Below are positions 43,875 to 52,494 of a stretch of 64,000 nt of DNA, piece after piece; the stretch's first letter is position 1; each line of letters starts with the position of its first letter. The DNA is taken from assembly GCF_003012345.1 (NCBI RefSeq), contig NZ_PVRV01000021.1, positions 265,680-329,679 of the forward strand, given 5' to 3'. The notes beneath the pieces were generated by a model. It had not been told where the DNA came from. It did no database searches and was given only the letters and a program-made list of their open reading frames with translations. A program made the position numbers and the translations under genes. The DNA is from Phytohalomonas tamaricis. Lineage in GTDB: Bacteria; Pseudomonadota; Gammaproteobacteria; Pseudomonadales; Halomonadaceae.

Positions 43875-44840
43875 GTGTCAGAGATCATGGAACAGGCAGC
43901 ACTACTCAATCGGCTGCGCTATAAGCATTTGCGGCTGATTGCGTTATTGGATGAGCAGCGTAATCTGCATAGGGTGGCTGAGCGTCTCAACATGTCGCAG
44001 CCAGCAGCGACACGCATGCTGCATGAGATCGAGACGACATTTGGGTGTGCGCTATTTGAACGCTCCCCTCGCGGCGTAAGGCCAACCCGATCAGGAGAGA
44101 TTCTGGTTGATTTTGCTCGCGGCGCGCTGAGCCGACTGGAGCGCTGCGCGGAATCGCTGCAGCGTCATCGGCTAGGCAATCAAGGTCAGCTAGTAATGGG
44201 CGCAATCATGGGAGCGGCTCCCGATCTGGTAGCCGAGGCGGTGATCGAATTAAAGCGCTTGCACCCCTTCCTTCAGGTGCGCCTGCTGGGTGAGACGAGC
44301 GATCAGTTGGTGGAGTTGCTAGCACAAAATCGAATTGATATTGCCGTTGCGCGCTACGTTACGGCGATGCAGCACAACATTTTCGACTTTGAGCCATTGG
44401 GTAACGAGCGGATGCTGGTAGTAGTTCGCCGCGACCATCCTTTAAGCGAGCGAACCGATCTCTCTCTTTCGGTGATGCTCGATCAGTGGCCCTGGATTCT
44501 TCAGCCCGTCGAAAGTCCGGCCCGCCAAGCGCTGGAAAAGGAGTTCGAGCTGGCCGGGCTAATGTCACCGGCGGATATCATTGAGTGCGGCTCAATTTTC
44601 GCCGCCCTGCAGCTTATCAGGCGCAGCAACGGCATACTGGTCATGGCGGAGTCTGTGCTGAAGGACTATCTGGAGATGGGCGCAGTCGTGGCACTTCCCC
44701 TTTCATTGGGTAGAACCCTGCCCGCCTATGGCATCATGACACGCAGGGGCGAGCCTTTCAGCGAGCCTATGCAGCAATTGTGCACCATACTGCGAGCGAT
44801 TGCGGCGAGACAGGAGCATCCAACGTTTATGCCAAGCTGA
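43875..44840 (+). CDS. LysR family regulator of the rhamnonate genes
   Basis: 321 residues from GTG 43875. The start is chosen because AAGGAAGG is six bases before it and because the relict copy has an ATG at exactly this place; the ATG at 43869 touches the ribosome site. The N-terminal helix-turn-helix reads HRVAERLNMSQPAATRMLHE, IETTFGCALFERSPRGVRPT. The C-terminal two-lobed sensor domain has GAIMGAAPDLVAEAVIELKR and LAQNRIDIAVARYV. It resembles GbpR-like regulators of sugar and sugar-acid genes. It is divergent from rhmD and probably controls both rhmD-gntP and the rhaM operon. Confidence 0.88.
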   Translation: MSEIMEQAALLNRLRYKHLRLIALLDEQRNLHRVAERLNMSQPAATRMLHEIETTFGCALFERSPRGVRPTRSGEILVDFARGALSRLERCAESLQRHRLGNQGQLVMGAIMGAAPDLVAEAVIELKRLHPFLQVRLLGETSDQLVELLAQNRIDIAVARYVTAMQHNIFDFEPLGNERMLVVVRRDHPLSERTDLSLSVMLDQWPWILQPVESPARQALEKEFELAGLMSPADIIECGSIFAALQLIRRSNGILVMAESVLKDYLEMGAVVALPLSLGRTLPAYGIMTRRGEPFSEPMQQLCTILRAIAARQEHPTFMPS

Positions 44841-45194
44841 GCGTAGGAGAGCCAGTTGGAGCTTTTACTTGCGTAATAGCAAAACTATAGCGCTGAGCAG
44901 TTGTCTAGAGATTAAGAGTGAATACTTAGCGTTTCTGCTCACTAAAATAAGCATATTTGGAGGTGTCGCTCGCGCTTAGTTTCGGCAGATGGGGCAATTA
45001 TTTATTAAAAAGTTGGAGCTTTTACTCACGTTAATAACGAAAAAAGCTGTTCAAGCCGGTTTCGCCTCGTCGTAGCAAATGCCAATCAGATATATTCCTG
45101 TCGTTGTAATTGCTCGGTTAGCGAGACGATCCTGGCAGCGGCTGTCTCCCAGCGCACCAATGACGGCTTGCCCGTTGCTGGCGTCGTTGCCAAA
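44841..45194. other. Gap with a 16-bp direct repeat
   Basis: AGTTGGAGCTTTTACT occurs at 44854-44869 and again at 45011-45026, each followed by a similar A-rich stretch. No gene is recognised between them. This could be a relic of a small duplication after the LysR gene. Confidence 0.5.
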
Positions 45195-45501
45195 AGCGAG
45201 CCGGTCCTGCCAAGGCCTTTAGGGATGGCATCATAGTCGAGATATTGAACGTAAAGACTGCCATGTTCGTTCTGGCTTTTATTCCCCAATTCGTAACTTC
45301 TGAGCAGGCCATGGTCCCTCAGTTTATCCTGCTGGGAAGTATCTGCATCTTGTTGAACAGTACGGTTGACCTGATTGCTGTCTTCGCCGCGAGCCGAATC
45401 GTTGAGTCTGGGGTTACCAAGGCGGACAGAGAGCGCCTCCTGTCCCGGCGGGGCTATCATGATGACCTTATGAGTGCTAGTGGCGATTGCCAACTTTGAG
45501 G
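45195..45501 (+). pseudogene. LysE/RhtB-type amino-acid exporter fragment
   Basis: A + strand frame gives KRAGPAKAFRDGIIVEILNV, then KTAMFVLAFIPQFVTSEQAM and ILLGSICILLNSTVDLIAVF. This is the middle of LysE family exporters (compare LLNPKAALFFLAFLPQF). The first half is missing and the end shifts frame near 45430, with a later frame giving GGAIMMTL before a stop. Not functional. Confidence 0.7.
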
Positions 45502-45574
45502 CCTGATCGGGAGGCATGTGAGTCTTTCATCCCGGGCCATCGTCTTATCATCATTTACTGAGGAGCGTCGAACT

Positions 45575-46468
45575 ATGTTTTCCGGACTGAGTGCCTTTCC
45601 CTTGACCCCCATGAAGCATGGCATAGTTGACGAAGTAGCCTTTATACGACTGATCGAGCGCCTGGCCGATGCTGGCGTCGATTCCATCGGTGCGCTGGGG
45701 TCGACGGGGAATTACGCCTATCTCACCCGGCAGGAGCGGGCATGCATTGCGCAGCTCGCGGTGAAACATGCCGGCGATGTCCCAGTCATCATTGGCATCA
45801 GCGCCTTGAGTACCCGAGAGGTATTGGCTTTAGCCGAAGATGCGCAGGAGGCGGGGGCGAGCGCTGTGCTACTGGCTCCGATGTCATACCAGAAATTATC
45901 CGAGGATGAAGTCTTCGGACTCTACGAAACCGTGACACGCAAACTGTCAGTGCCGCTATGTGTCTACGACAACCCTGGCACCACCCATTTCGAATTCAGT
46001 GACGAGCTGCATGGGCGCATCGCCCAACTTTCCAACGTCGGCTCCATCAAGATTCCAGGCGTTCCAACAGAACCTGGTGCCGCCAGGGCGCGTGTCGAGC
46101 GTCTACGAACGCTTATTCCGTCTCATGTCACGATCGGGGTAAGCGGTGATCCCATGGCAGCCACAGGCCTAAATGCCGGATGTCAGGCCTGGTATTCGGT
46201 GATTGGTGGCCTGTTCCCGCAAACAGCACTGGCCATTACTCGTGCCTCTCAAGCAGGTGATACCCAGGAAGCCTTGCGCCTTTCTGAAAGATTGCACCCG
46301 TTATGGGCATCGTTCAGCCAACATGGCGGCAGCCTACGTGTGGCAGCCACAGCAGCGGAGCTGATGGGGTTAGTCACGCCTCCTTGCTTACCATTACCTC
46401 TCAACGCGCTTAAAGGAACGGACCGACAAACGCTTTCCAGGCTATTGCATGAGTGGCAATTAGCCTAA
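45575..46468 (+). CDS. Dihydrodipicolinate synthase/N-acetylneuraminate lyase family protein
   Basis: 297 residues from ATG 45575 with GAGGAG upstream. FSGLSAFPLTPMKHGIVDEV opens the barrel, GALGSTGNYAYLTRQER is the pyruvate carboxylate loop, the proton-relay Tyr is in LCVYDNPGTTHFEFS and the Schiff-base Lys in VGSIKIPGVPTEPG. All catalytic positions for pyruvate-dependent aldol chemistry are present. It is unlikely to be housekeeping DapA, since it pairs with a membrane protein gene in a catabolic region. The substrate is unknown; a keto-deoxy sugar acid or hydroxyproline-type intermediate is possible. The next gene starts 18 bp downstream. Confidence 0.82.
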   Translation: MFSGLSAFPLTPMKHGIVDEVAFIRLIERLADAGVDSIGALGSTGNYAYLTRQERACIAQLAVKHAGDVPVIIGISALSTREVLALAEDAQEAGASAVLLAPMSYQKLSEDEVFGLYETVTRKLSVPLCVYDNPGTTHFEFSDELHGRIAQLSNVGSIKIPGVPTEPGAARARVERLRTLIPSHVTIGVSGDPMAATGLNAGCQAWYSVIGGLFPQTALAITRASQAGDTQEALRLSERLHPLWASFSQHGGSLRVAATAAELMGLVTPPCLPLPLNALKGTDRQTLSRLLHEWQLA

Positions 46469-46486
46469 TAAGGAGTATGCAATTCT

Positions 46487-47014
46487 ATGATCGAAAGCTA
46501 TAGCACGGTGGCCGGACAGCTTTTTGGTTTGGTGACGCTGATACTCTGCGTCTGGGCTTTTTCCAACAAGCAGGATGATCGGCTGTTGGTGCTGCTGCTC
46601 TCCGCCAACGTGGCCTTCGCTTTACAGTTCATGTTTTTTGCGAGCTGGACTGCCGCTGCGTTGTCATTGCTGGTGGTCGCTCGCATTGCACTCGCACGCC
46701 GCTATCCAGGCAGTAAAGCGGCAATGGCAATCATGTTGGCGGCAAGTGGCGCGGCTGCCGTTCTCACCTGGCAGAGCTGGGCAGACCTGCCCGCCATCGT
46801 GGCGATGGTGCTGGGTACGGTGGGCATGTTTTTGCTCCGAGGTATCCCCATGCGTGTTTTTCTGGGGCTTGGGGCAGTCGCATGGATGGTCAGTCATCTC
46901 TTGGTAGGATCAGTGGGTGGGACGCTGGCCGAAGGCTTCGTACTCTTGACCAATACAATTACCATTTATCGCCTCTACCGAGCTAAACAGCGTTATCAGG
47001 AAGTCATCAATTAG
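46487..47014 (+). CDS. YgjV family inner-membrane protein
   Basis: 175 residues with five or six hydrophobic helices: AGQLFGLVTLILCVWAFSNK, LLVLLLSANVAFALQFMFFA, SLLVVARIALARRYP, LPAIVAMVLGTVGMFLLRGI and VFLGLGAVAWMVSHLLVGSV. This matches the YgjV group of inner-membrane proteins, whose role is not established. It shares a transcript with the DHDPS-family gene before it. Confidence 0.75.
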   Translation: MIESYSTVAGQLFGLVTLILCVWAFSNKQDDRLLVLLLSANVAFALQFMFFASWTAAALSLLVVARIALARRYPGSKAAMAIMLAASGAAAVLTWQSWADLPAIVAMVLGTVGMFLLRGIPMRVFLGLGAVAWMVSHLLVGSVGGTLAEGFVLLTNTITIYRLYRAKQRYQEVIN

Positions 47015-47113
47015 CACATGTCCGAACGCATTTATCCCATATCCCAGCGGTTGCACTCATGTGGCCTCAGTGCACTGTCGCTCTCAAGCAAATTGGACCA
47101 GTAAGTAAGAGAG

Positions 47114-48250
47114 TTGTGTGGCCACTCTGCCAGACAATATTCTCCATTTGTTGGGTACTTCATCTTGGGCCACAAGGTGAAGGAGCATAATCTCCTCCAA
47201 GTCGAAGCACCTGTGCCTATAGCCTGTGAGGAGTGCGGTATTAAGAATAAGTTTGTGCGCTTCGGTAAGCGAGATGTCGCCTACCGAGACCTACCCATCC
47301 ATGGCAAACGGGTCACCCTCTGGGTGACCCGCCGCCGCTATACGTTCCGGCCTGCGCTCCCAAAAATGGTGATTGATTACCGCATGACAGGGGAGGCTTT
47401 ACAGCCATGCTGTTGAAAAAGAAGCGTCCAACCATCCTTGCGCCTACATGGTTAACACTACGAGCCTCGACGAGAAGACCGTTCGAGAGATATGCAGGAA
47501 GAAGGCCAAATTCCTGGCGGGCTAGTACCGCTTCGAGACGCCACGCTGCCTAGGCATTGACGAACTGTACCTGAACCGCCGTTACCGCTGCATCCTGACC
47601 AGCTGGAAGAGCGAACCCTGCTGGACCTACTGCCTGGTCGTCAGCATGATGTCCTCATCAGGCGCCTCATGAACATGACCGACCGCCACAAGGTGGGGAT
47701 TCCTACCGCCGTGCCATCTAGGCAGTTCTGTCACAGGCCCGCACCGAGATCGATAAGTTCCACGTCGTGCGAAATAGCCAAAGAAGCCTTGGAAAAGACC
47801 CGCAAGGGGCTCAGGAAGGATCTGACCGCAAGCCAGCGCTGGGCCCTCAGAGAAGACCAAAAGATCCTGCTGAAGTGGGCTCACGACGTCTCAGACTGCG
47901 GACGTCTCATCATGGAGACCTAGGGGGCCTTTCTCATATGGGCACAGGGCCCGATTTTTCCACATCTGGGATTGCAACAATCGCCGCAATGCCGAGAGAG
48001 AAATGGTCGCCTGGATTAACGGCATCCCGCAGAACCAGAGGGAGGCGTGGAAGAAACTCGTCAACGCCGTCACCGGCTGGCGTGAGGAGATGCTGGTCTA
48101 CTTCGAGACCGACATCTTGATCACCAACGCCTTCCTAGAGACGATCAACCGGCTGGCCAGGGATAACAACTGAGATGGCCAGGGCTATTCATTTGAAGTG
48201 ATGCGAGCCAGGATGCTCTACACCACCAAGCACAAAAAGAAGTCGCCACA
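47114..48250 (+). mobile_element. Degenerate ISL3-family insertion sequence
   Basis: A + strand transposase is spread over several frames with many stops. The N-terminal zinc-finger part reads IACEECGIKNKFVRFGKRDV and AYRDLPIHGKRVTLWVTRRR. It is followed by SLDEKTVREICRKKAKFLA, LGIDELYLNRRYRCILT (catalytic Asp region), then MVAWINGIPQNQREAWKKLV, DILITNAFLETINRLARDNN and YSFEVMRARMLYTTKHKKK. Order and motifs are those of ISL3 transposases. Ends were not resolved. Confidence 0.75.
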
Positions 48251-48441
48251 GACAGTAGTCCTTGTTCCTGGGAAAGCTATCTGACCTACAGCATAGGCCT
48301 TCCCGAGCCGAGAAGACCACGGCGTTGATCTATCAACCTTCTGGGAGGATTAAAGATTCGGAGGGACAGAGAGACTCCATCTACCCTGTAAACCGGATAC
48401 CCGTTTTTCTGAATGAGCATCATGCTCGGCGAGACGCCCTG

Positions 48442-49073
48442 CTATTTCAACCACTGCAGATCCCAGATATCCCTATGGCGCACATAATTCTGCGCGTTGG
48501 CTAGAGAGCCCAGATTATCTGCCATGATCTCATCGAAGACCCGGCCATGATCAGTAGGTCTCTATAGCCATCGGACAGAAGCGAATAGTTAACGTTAGGC
48601 ATCGTGCCTCTTGCATGCATGTATGTCGAGAAATTGGCGACCTCCAGCGTGATCTGCTGCTTGAGGGTATCCTTGTGAACAGGCGCAGTTACCACGGCCA
48701 CCTACCATTTATTGACTTTGATTGCAGCGTAGCTCGGATTTCCGCGCAACTCTGCCGGCGCCTTGATACCTACCACAAACTGATAGCGCCTGCTGATGCA
48801 ATCCTGAATGCACTGCTTGATGCTGACTAGGTCCTGACAGGCAGAGCCTCGATCATCGGTAAAAGCCAGATTTTTACCTATTGGTTGGCCCCTGTCACAA
48901 CCGTAGTGGTATGCCCCACAAAAGGGGAGCCCATCTAGGAGCCTTTCCTTGTCCAGCGCAAAGAGAATATCTGCATGAAATAATTCTTTTATGATTACTA
49001 GAAGCATGTTTTGGTGAACAGGCTCGGCTATAGCCAGCCTTACCAGCTTTTCAAAGTCGGCTTTCTCAATCAT
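48442..49073 (-). pseudogene. abiEii: AbiEii-type toxin (nucleotidyltransferase), inactivated
   Basis: Starts at ATG 49073, overlapping the antitoxin stop (ATGATTGA). It reads MIEKADFEKLVRLAIAEPVH and ILFALDKERLLDGL. The GGT-containing nucleotide motif and the following Asp region (GANRxSEDLDF in intact relatives) are disrupted, reading as PFCGAYHYGCDRG. It continues CISRRYQFVVGIKAPAELRG, an in-frame TAG at 48702, VAVVTAPVHKDTLKQQITLE, a frameshift near 48550, then VFDEIMADNLGSLANAQNYV and RHRDIWDLQWLK. Loss of the active site plus stop and frameshift leaves no toxin. Confidence 0.82.
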
Positions 49074-49602
49074 CAAGCGCGGCTTCAAGTTTGACCAGAT
49101 GGGTATTCCGCCCCACTCGCTTGAGGTCTCCCCAGGCACCTTCTAGGGTGGCAAACCTAAGTGGTCGGCCAATGTCTTTCATGCGCTTGAGCAACGCGGC
49201 CAGGGGGCGTTTTGTGTGGGTAAACTCAATTGTACCGTACGGGGTCTTGTAGGTGCCTTTGCGCCCAGTCGTCATGACCGTAAGCCGGTCCATCGGTATC
49301 TGTGAGATGGCCCCATACTCGGACAGCGCGGATTCGAGACTTACGTAGCTGTATTCGCCACGGCGCATGGCTACGGCAATATGCTCCAGTACATAGGCAT
49401 CGCAGCTTCGTGCGCGGGCATACACGTAAATGCCCCGCGTGGGGCGCTCTAGAATGCCCTGCCGTACAAGCCGATTAATCCCTTCCTGCAGAGCCTTAGG
49501 GCTGTCATCAAGGAACAGCTTTGCGAGATCGTGATGCGTGAATACGTGTCGCTGTTGAGCATCCCAATCGTCGAAGGTACGTAGAGCTGTATAGAGATTC
49601 AT
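49066..49602 (-). CDS. abiEi: AbiEi-type antitoxin/transcriptional repressor
   Basis: 178 residues from ATG 49602. The N-terminal winged helix reads QQRHVFTHHDLAKLFLDDSP, KALQEGINRLVRQGILERPT and RGIYVYA. The C-terminal domain has AMRRGEYSYVSLESALSEYG, MTTGRKGTYKTPYGTIEFTH and FATLEGAWGDLKRVGRNTHL. These are the two domains of the type IV AbiEi antitoxin, which represses its own promoter through inverted repeats. It is intact although the partner toxin is destroyed. The operator lies just upstream. Confidence 0.88.
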   Translation of the reverse strand: MNLYTALRTFDDWDAQQRHVFTHHDLAKLFLDDSPKALQEGINRLVRQGILERPTRGIYVYARARSCDAYVLEHIAVAMRRGEYSYVSLESALSEYGAISQIPMDRLTVMTTGRKGTYKTPYGTIEFTHTKRPLAALLKRMKDIGRPLRFATLEGAWGDLKRVGRNTHLVKLEAALDD

Positions 49603-49606
49603 TTTT

Positions 49607-49650
49607 AAGTGTACGGCTAGACTATGTAATCGTAGTTTAGCCGTACACTT
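49607..49650. promoter_or_regulatory. Inverted repeat at the abiE promoter, probable AbiEi operator
   Basis: Perfect 13-bp arms AAGTGTACGGCTA (49607-49619) and TAGCCGTACACTT (49638-49650) with an 18-bp spacer, 4 bp upstream of the abiEi start. AbiEi proteins are known to bind such paired repeats and repress. Confidence 0.8.
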
Positions 49651-50102
49651 ACTGTCACGACAGGCTTTTATCCGCATATTAGTAATACCCCTGGGAGCGC
49701 CTCCGACCAAAAATTAATCGAGGTGGGACATCAAACTCTAGCGCCACTGACAACTTAATCACCCAAGAAGTATCTTTAAAGTGCTGCCTTACGACTCCCC
49801 AGGAGAAGTTGCAATATCATGAATTTCGCTCATGATGCCTAGCAGTGCGGAGTTTTCCTAAAGCACAGTGACCGATCGCTTGTTAAACTTATACCTTCCG
49901 ATGCTGATTAAATAACTCCACTATACTTATATGGAGAATAGAGATAAGCGCTGGGCTGGTTTGCAATGTAAAATAAGCACTCTATTGATCATCGAGCTAA
50001 GGCCTTTATTTATAAATCCTTAGCCTTACTTAGATAACAGGCTTAATCATCGCCCAATAATATTAAACCACCCCTCTTTCTCTTTAGCTAAGCATGCTCT
50101 TC
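49651..50102. other. AT-rich gap upstream of abiE
   Basis: 452 bp with no recognised coding sequence or long repeat; likely carries the abiE promoter at its left edge. Confidence 0.5.
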
Positions 50103-50443
50103 TTATATAGGCAGATCAGCGTTAATCTCACCGAAAAGTTGTTCTGCACGATCTTCACTCGGCGCATCATACAAAACGAGATGAAGGTAGCTTTCTCTTT
50201 CCAGAAGATGCGCCATATTCACATGGCGAGTTACCGCTAGAATAAGAGCGCGCATTTCCTGATTTATCTCTTGCTCGCGATGCCTTAATTCTTCCTGGAT
50301 ACGCTGTTCAATTATAGCTACTGTGCGCATTTCTATTTCAGCAGCTACGCGGCGTTCAACTTCAGCAGCGATCTCCTTTTCACTAACAGAGCTTTCCTTA
50401 TTTAAAGATAGTAAGTGAGGCTCTTTATTAGGGGCGTGTACTT
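50103..50443 (-). pseudogene. C-terminal coiled-coil part of the Mob/Pre relaxase, out of frame
   Basis: From about 50443 a - strand frame without an early start codon reads APNKEPHLLSLNKESSVSEK, EIAAEVERRVAAEIEMRTVA, IIEQRIQEELRHREQEINQE, then ESYLHLVLYDAPSEDRAEQL and ends ADLPI. It overlaps the end of the relaxase frame at CACGCCCCTAATAAAG. Heptad-like Glu/Arg repeats suit the coiled coil that follows a Mob relaxase domain. The first ATG in the frame is at 50330, so this is either the frameshifted tail or a separate 75-residue protein. Confidence 0.55.
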
Positions 50444-51120
50444 AAATTGATAGCATCTCTTTGTTTAACTGCATGCCATCGAGACGTACGCGGCTTACGA
50501 TCCTCAAAAGGTTTTGCTCGTTCTTCGAAAAATTGATATCCGACCTCAGAAAAAAAGCGCTTTTGAAGATCATGATAAAACTGCCTGCCCTGTGCACAAA
50601 CAGAAGTAAGAGACCAATTGAATTCCCTTTTCTCGTTAGGTTGTGGAGTGAACCATAGGTGAAAATGGGGATGCTCTTCATCAAAGTGATTCAAACGGAA
50701 ATGGATTAGCATTTCGTAGGGAGAAAGAAAATCTTTAAACCATTCTGTGGTGCACTCTGAAAAGCTTTTGTACCGTTCCGGATTAAATTCAGACATTGAT
50801 TCCGGGAGGCTCGCGATAACTGTCCCGATCGCTAGGGCGTCCTTTCGCACTGATCGGAAGTACTCAGTGCCGTCGCTGCGCTTTGATTTATTACGGGCGA
50901 TCTTCATCTGCTCGTTCAACCAAGCAGGTAACTCCTCAACGACCTCAAGTGGGGAGTCGAGACGCTCAAGCTCATAGTGAGGCTTTCCCGGAATGTGGCT
51001 GATATGTCCCGGCTGCCTCAAGCCTTCAGCCAGGATCGATCCTACGGTATGGCGTTTCGATGCCGGCCCACGGGGAAATCCTTGGATTCGAATAAACTGA
51101 TATCCAGTGGGTTTGCTCAT
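50428..51120 (-). CDS. MobV/Pre-type plasmid mobilisation relaxase, N-terminal domain
   Basis: About 230 residues from ATG 51120, with CAGGAGA upstream. Features are GYQFIRIQGFPRG at the N-terminus, RSVRKDALAIGTVIASLPE (the RKDA motif of Mob/Pre proteins), EWFKDFLSPYEMLIHFRLNH and FDEEHPHFHLWFTPQPNEKR, where HxH after DEEHP is the metal-binding HUH motif. The frame stops soon after the relaxase domain, and the expected coiled-coil tail continues in another frame (50103-50443). The protein would nick DNA at an origin of transfer. It is a sign of an integrated or captured small plasmid. Confidence 0.72.
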   Translation of the reverse strand: MSKPTGYQFIRIQGFPRGPASKRHTVGSILAEGLRQPGHISHIPGKPHYELERLDSPLEVVEELPAWLNEQMKIARNKSKRSDGTEYFRSVRKDALAIGTVIASLPESMSEFNPERYKSFSECTTEWFKDFLSPYEMLIHFRLNHFDEEHPHFHLWFTPQPNEKREFNWSLTSVCAQGRQFYHDLQKRFFSEVGYQFFEERAKPFEDRKPRTSRWHAVKQRDAINLSTRP

Positions 51121-51606
51121 TGGTGTGGTCTCCTGAGTTCTCTTTCTACCCATCAGATAAGGGGCGGGCACGCAGGAATGGGTAGCTCCAGAAGAGGAAA
51201 ACCCAGACGAAAGGAAGACCCATTGCGAGGAAGACCCTGATACAGAATAGGTCTTCCTCCTAAATTCCTGAGGCTTCCTTTGCGTGGGCCTTTCAAGGCC
51301 GGCCTTCTAGCCATAATTTTTGACGGTTCGTACTCAGCTCTAATGCGTGAGTGAAAGCACACACAGCACCAGATACTATGGTCAACACTGATGCACGTTG
51401 TTGCCATTGCTGTGAAATGTTGTGATTCATGCCTGCGTGACGGGAAGTGAGCCTTTTTTGCTTAAGCGGGTTAGCTCAGTTGACCTTTGCTTCGTCATGA
51501 TATCCTGCGGGCTGCCTGTTACTGATGCTGATGGCCCTACCGCACCCTGATATCAACATGATCCTTGTTCAAATGTCGCTTAGGTGCACTCTAATTGCTC
51601 GCTATG
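51121..51606. other. Upstream region of the mob gene, possible oriT
   Basis: The 51190-51270 stretch is rich in GGAAGACC and GGTCTTCC, giving short inverted repeats (AGGAAGACC at 51229 and GGTCTTCCT at 51248). Mob relaxase genes usually have oriT directly upstream, so the nick site may be here. No gene is recognised. Confidence 0.4.
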
Positions 51607-51650
51607 CACCTTCTGCTCACCTTCTGTGCACCTTCTGTGCACCTTCTGTG
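51607..51650. repeat. 11-bp direct repeat, four copies
   Basis: CACCTTCTGTG is repeated head to tail, the first copy ending CT instead of TG. The 11-bp period places copies on the same face of the helix, as in iterons or protein-binding arrays. It lies 113 bp upstream of the broken gene at 51763 and a ParA relic. Confidence 0.8.
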
Positions 51651-51762
51651 TACTGCCGTATACTTTTAAAAAACCTTTTAATGTATTTATATAGGCCAAC
51701 ACTACTACACGAAATTTTATGCTTGAAGGCGATTAAATCTTTTAACCAGAGGGGAATAGCAG

Positions 51763-52200
51763 GTGACTAAGCAGGATTATCAGGGGCTCGCACACCTTAG
51801 GAGTCGAAAAAGTGAATTCGAGGCTATGCAAGGAAAGCTTCGCCCTATGCTAGAGCTTATTCGTAAGGACTTAGCTCCATTAGTCGAAGCTGGGGTTTCG
51901 GTACGCTGTCTAAGAGAAGCTCTGGTTTAGGTTGGCATCAGCTGTTCTAAACGCCATGTTCGAATCAATATAAGCAGGATGTTTCTGGAAGCCTATTTAA
52001 AGCTATACAAGCGGCCGAATCAGAATCTAACCGAGGAAGCTCGCTCGAATATCAATACGGATCCAGCTAGCGAAGCGCCAATCGAAGATGAAGATGCTGA
52101 TGGCGAGATCATGCCTAAAAACAAGCATAAAAAGCAATCTGTTAAAATACTTATGGAGAGCATGTTACATGACATGCGCGTATACCGTGGCGAAGAATAG
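51763..52200 (+). pseudogene. Plasmid-type accessory gene upstream of parA, with an in-frame amber codon
   Basis: A frame from GTG 51763 reads TKQDYQGLAHLRSRKSEFEA, GKLRPMLELIRKDLAPLVEA, GVSVRCLREALV, TAG at 51928, then VGISCSKRHVRINISRMFLE. It continues 90 codons to a stop at 52200, ending SVKILMESMLHDMRVYRGEE. The frame is unbroken on both sides of the TAG. The part around the stop looks like a helix-turn-helix (LREALV-VGISCSKRHVR). Downstream codons 51979-52200 could be expressed separately. Family not recognised; position just before a ParA gene suggests a partition or copy-control role. Confidence 0.5.
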
Positions 52201-52208
52201 GATAGGCG

Positions 52209-52494
52209 ATGATTTTAGTAGTCAATACTAAAGGTGGTTCATCTAAGTCAACAGTAGCGATGCAGATATTGGCACCTTGGATTTACACGAGGCACAATAG
52301 CGATGCCGGTTGAGCTAGATGATCAGAACTATTACAGTGCTGATTATACAGATACAGTTGCTAGTCTCATCAATTTAAGGTTGGCAGAGAATGGTCTTAT
52401 ATTGCGATTTAGACATAGTCTGAGCAATATTATATCGATAATAATATCTTATAATTTGGCGGTAATCGTAGAATAAAATGACCTTGGACGCCTT
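52209..52494 (+). pseudogene. parA: ParA family partition ATPase, N-terminal fragment
   Basis: From ATG 52209: MILVVNTKGGSSKSTVAMQI, where KGGSSKST is a deviant Walker A motif, then LAPWIYTRHNSDAG and a stop. In another frame MPVELDDQNYYSADYTDTVA and SLINLRLAENGLILRFRHS follow, until a stop near 52476. The rest of the ATPase is missing or beyond recognition. Plasmid-type relic next to the mob gene. Confidence 0.65.

Noticed and set aside
51469..51500. AGCGGGTTAGCTCAGTT as the 5' end of a tRNA gene
   Set aside because: The D-arm does not close, and no anticodon arm or T-arm (GTTCGA) follows, so this is chance similarity or at most a scrap.
48702..51930. In-frame TAG codons in abiEii and the plasmid accessory gene as evidence of amber recoding
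   Set aside because: abiEii also has a lost active site and a frameshift, nearby pseudogenes have TAA and TGA stops, and intact genes such as those ending at 26538 use TAG as a normal stop. Decay explains it better.
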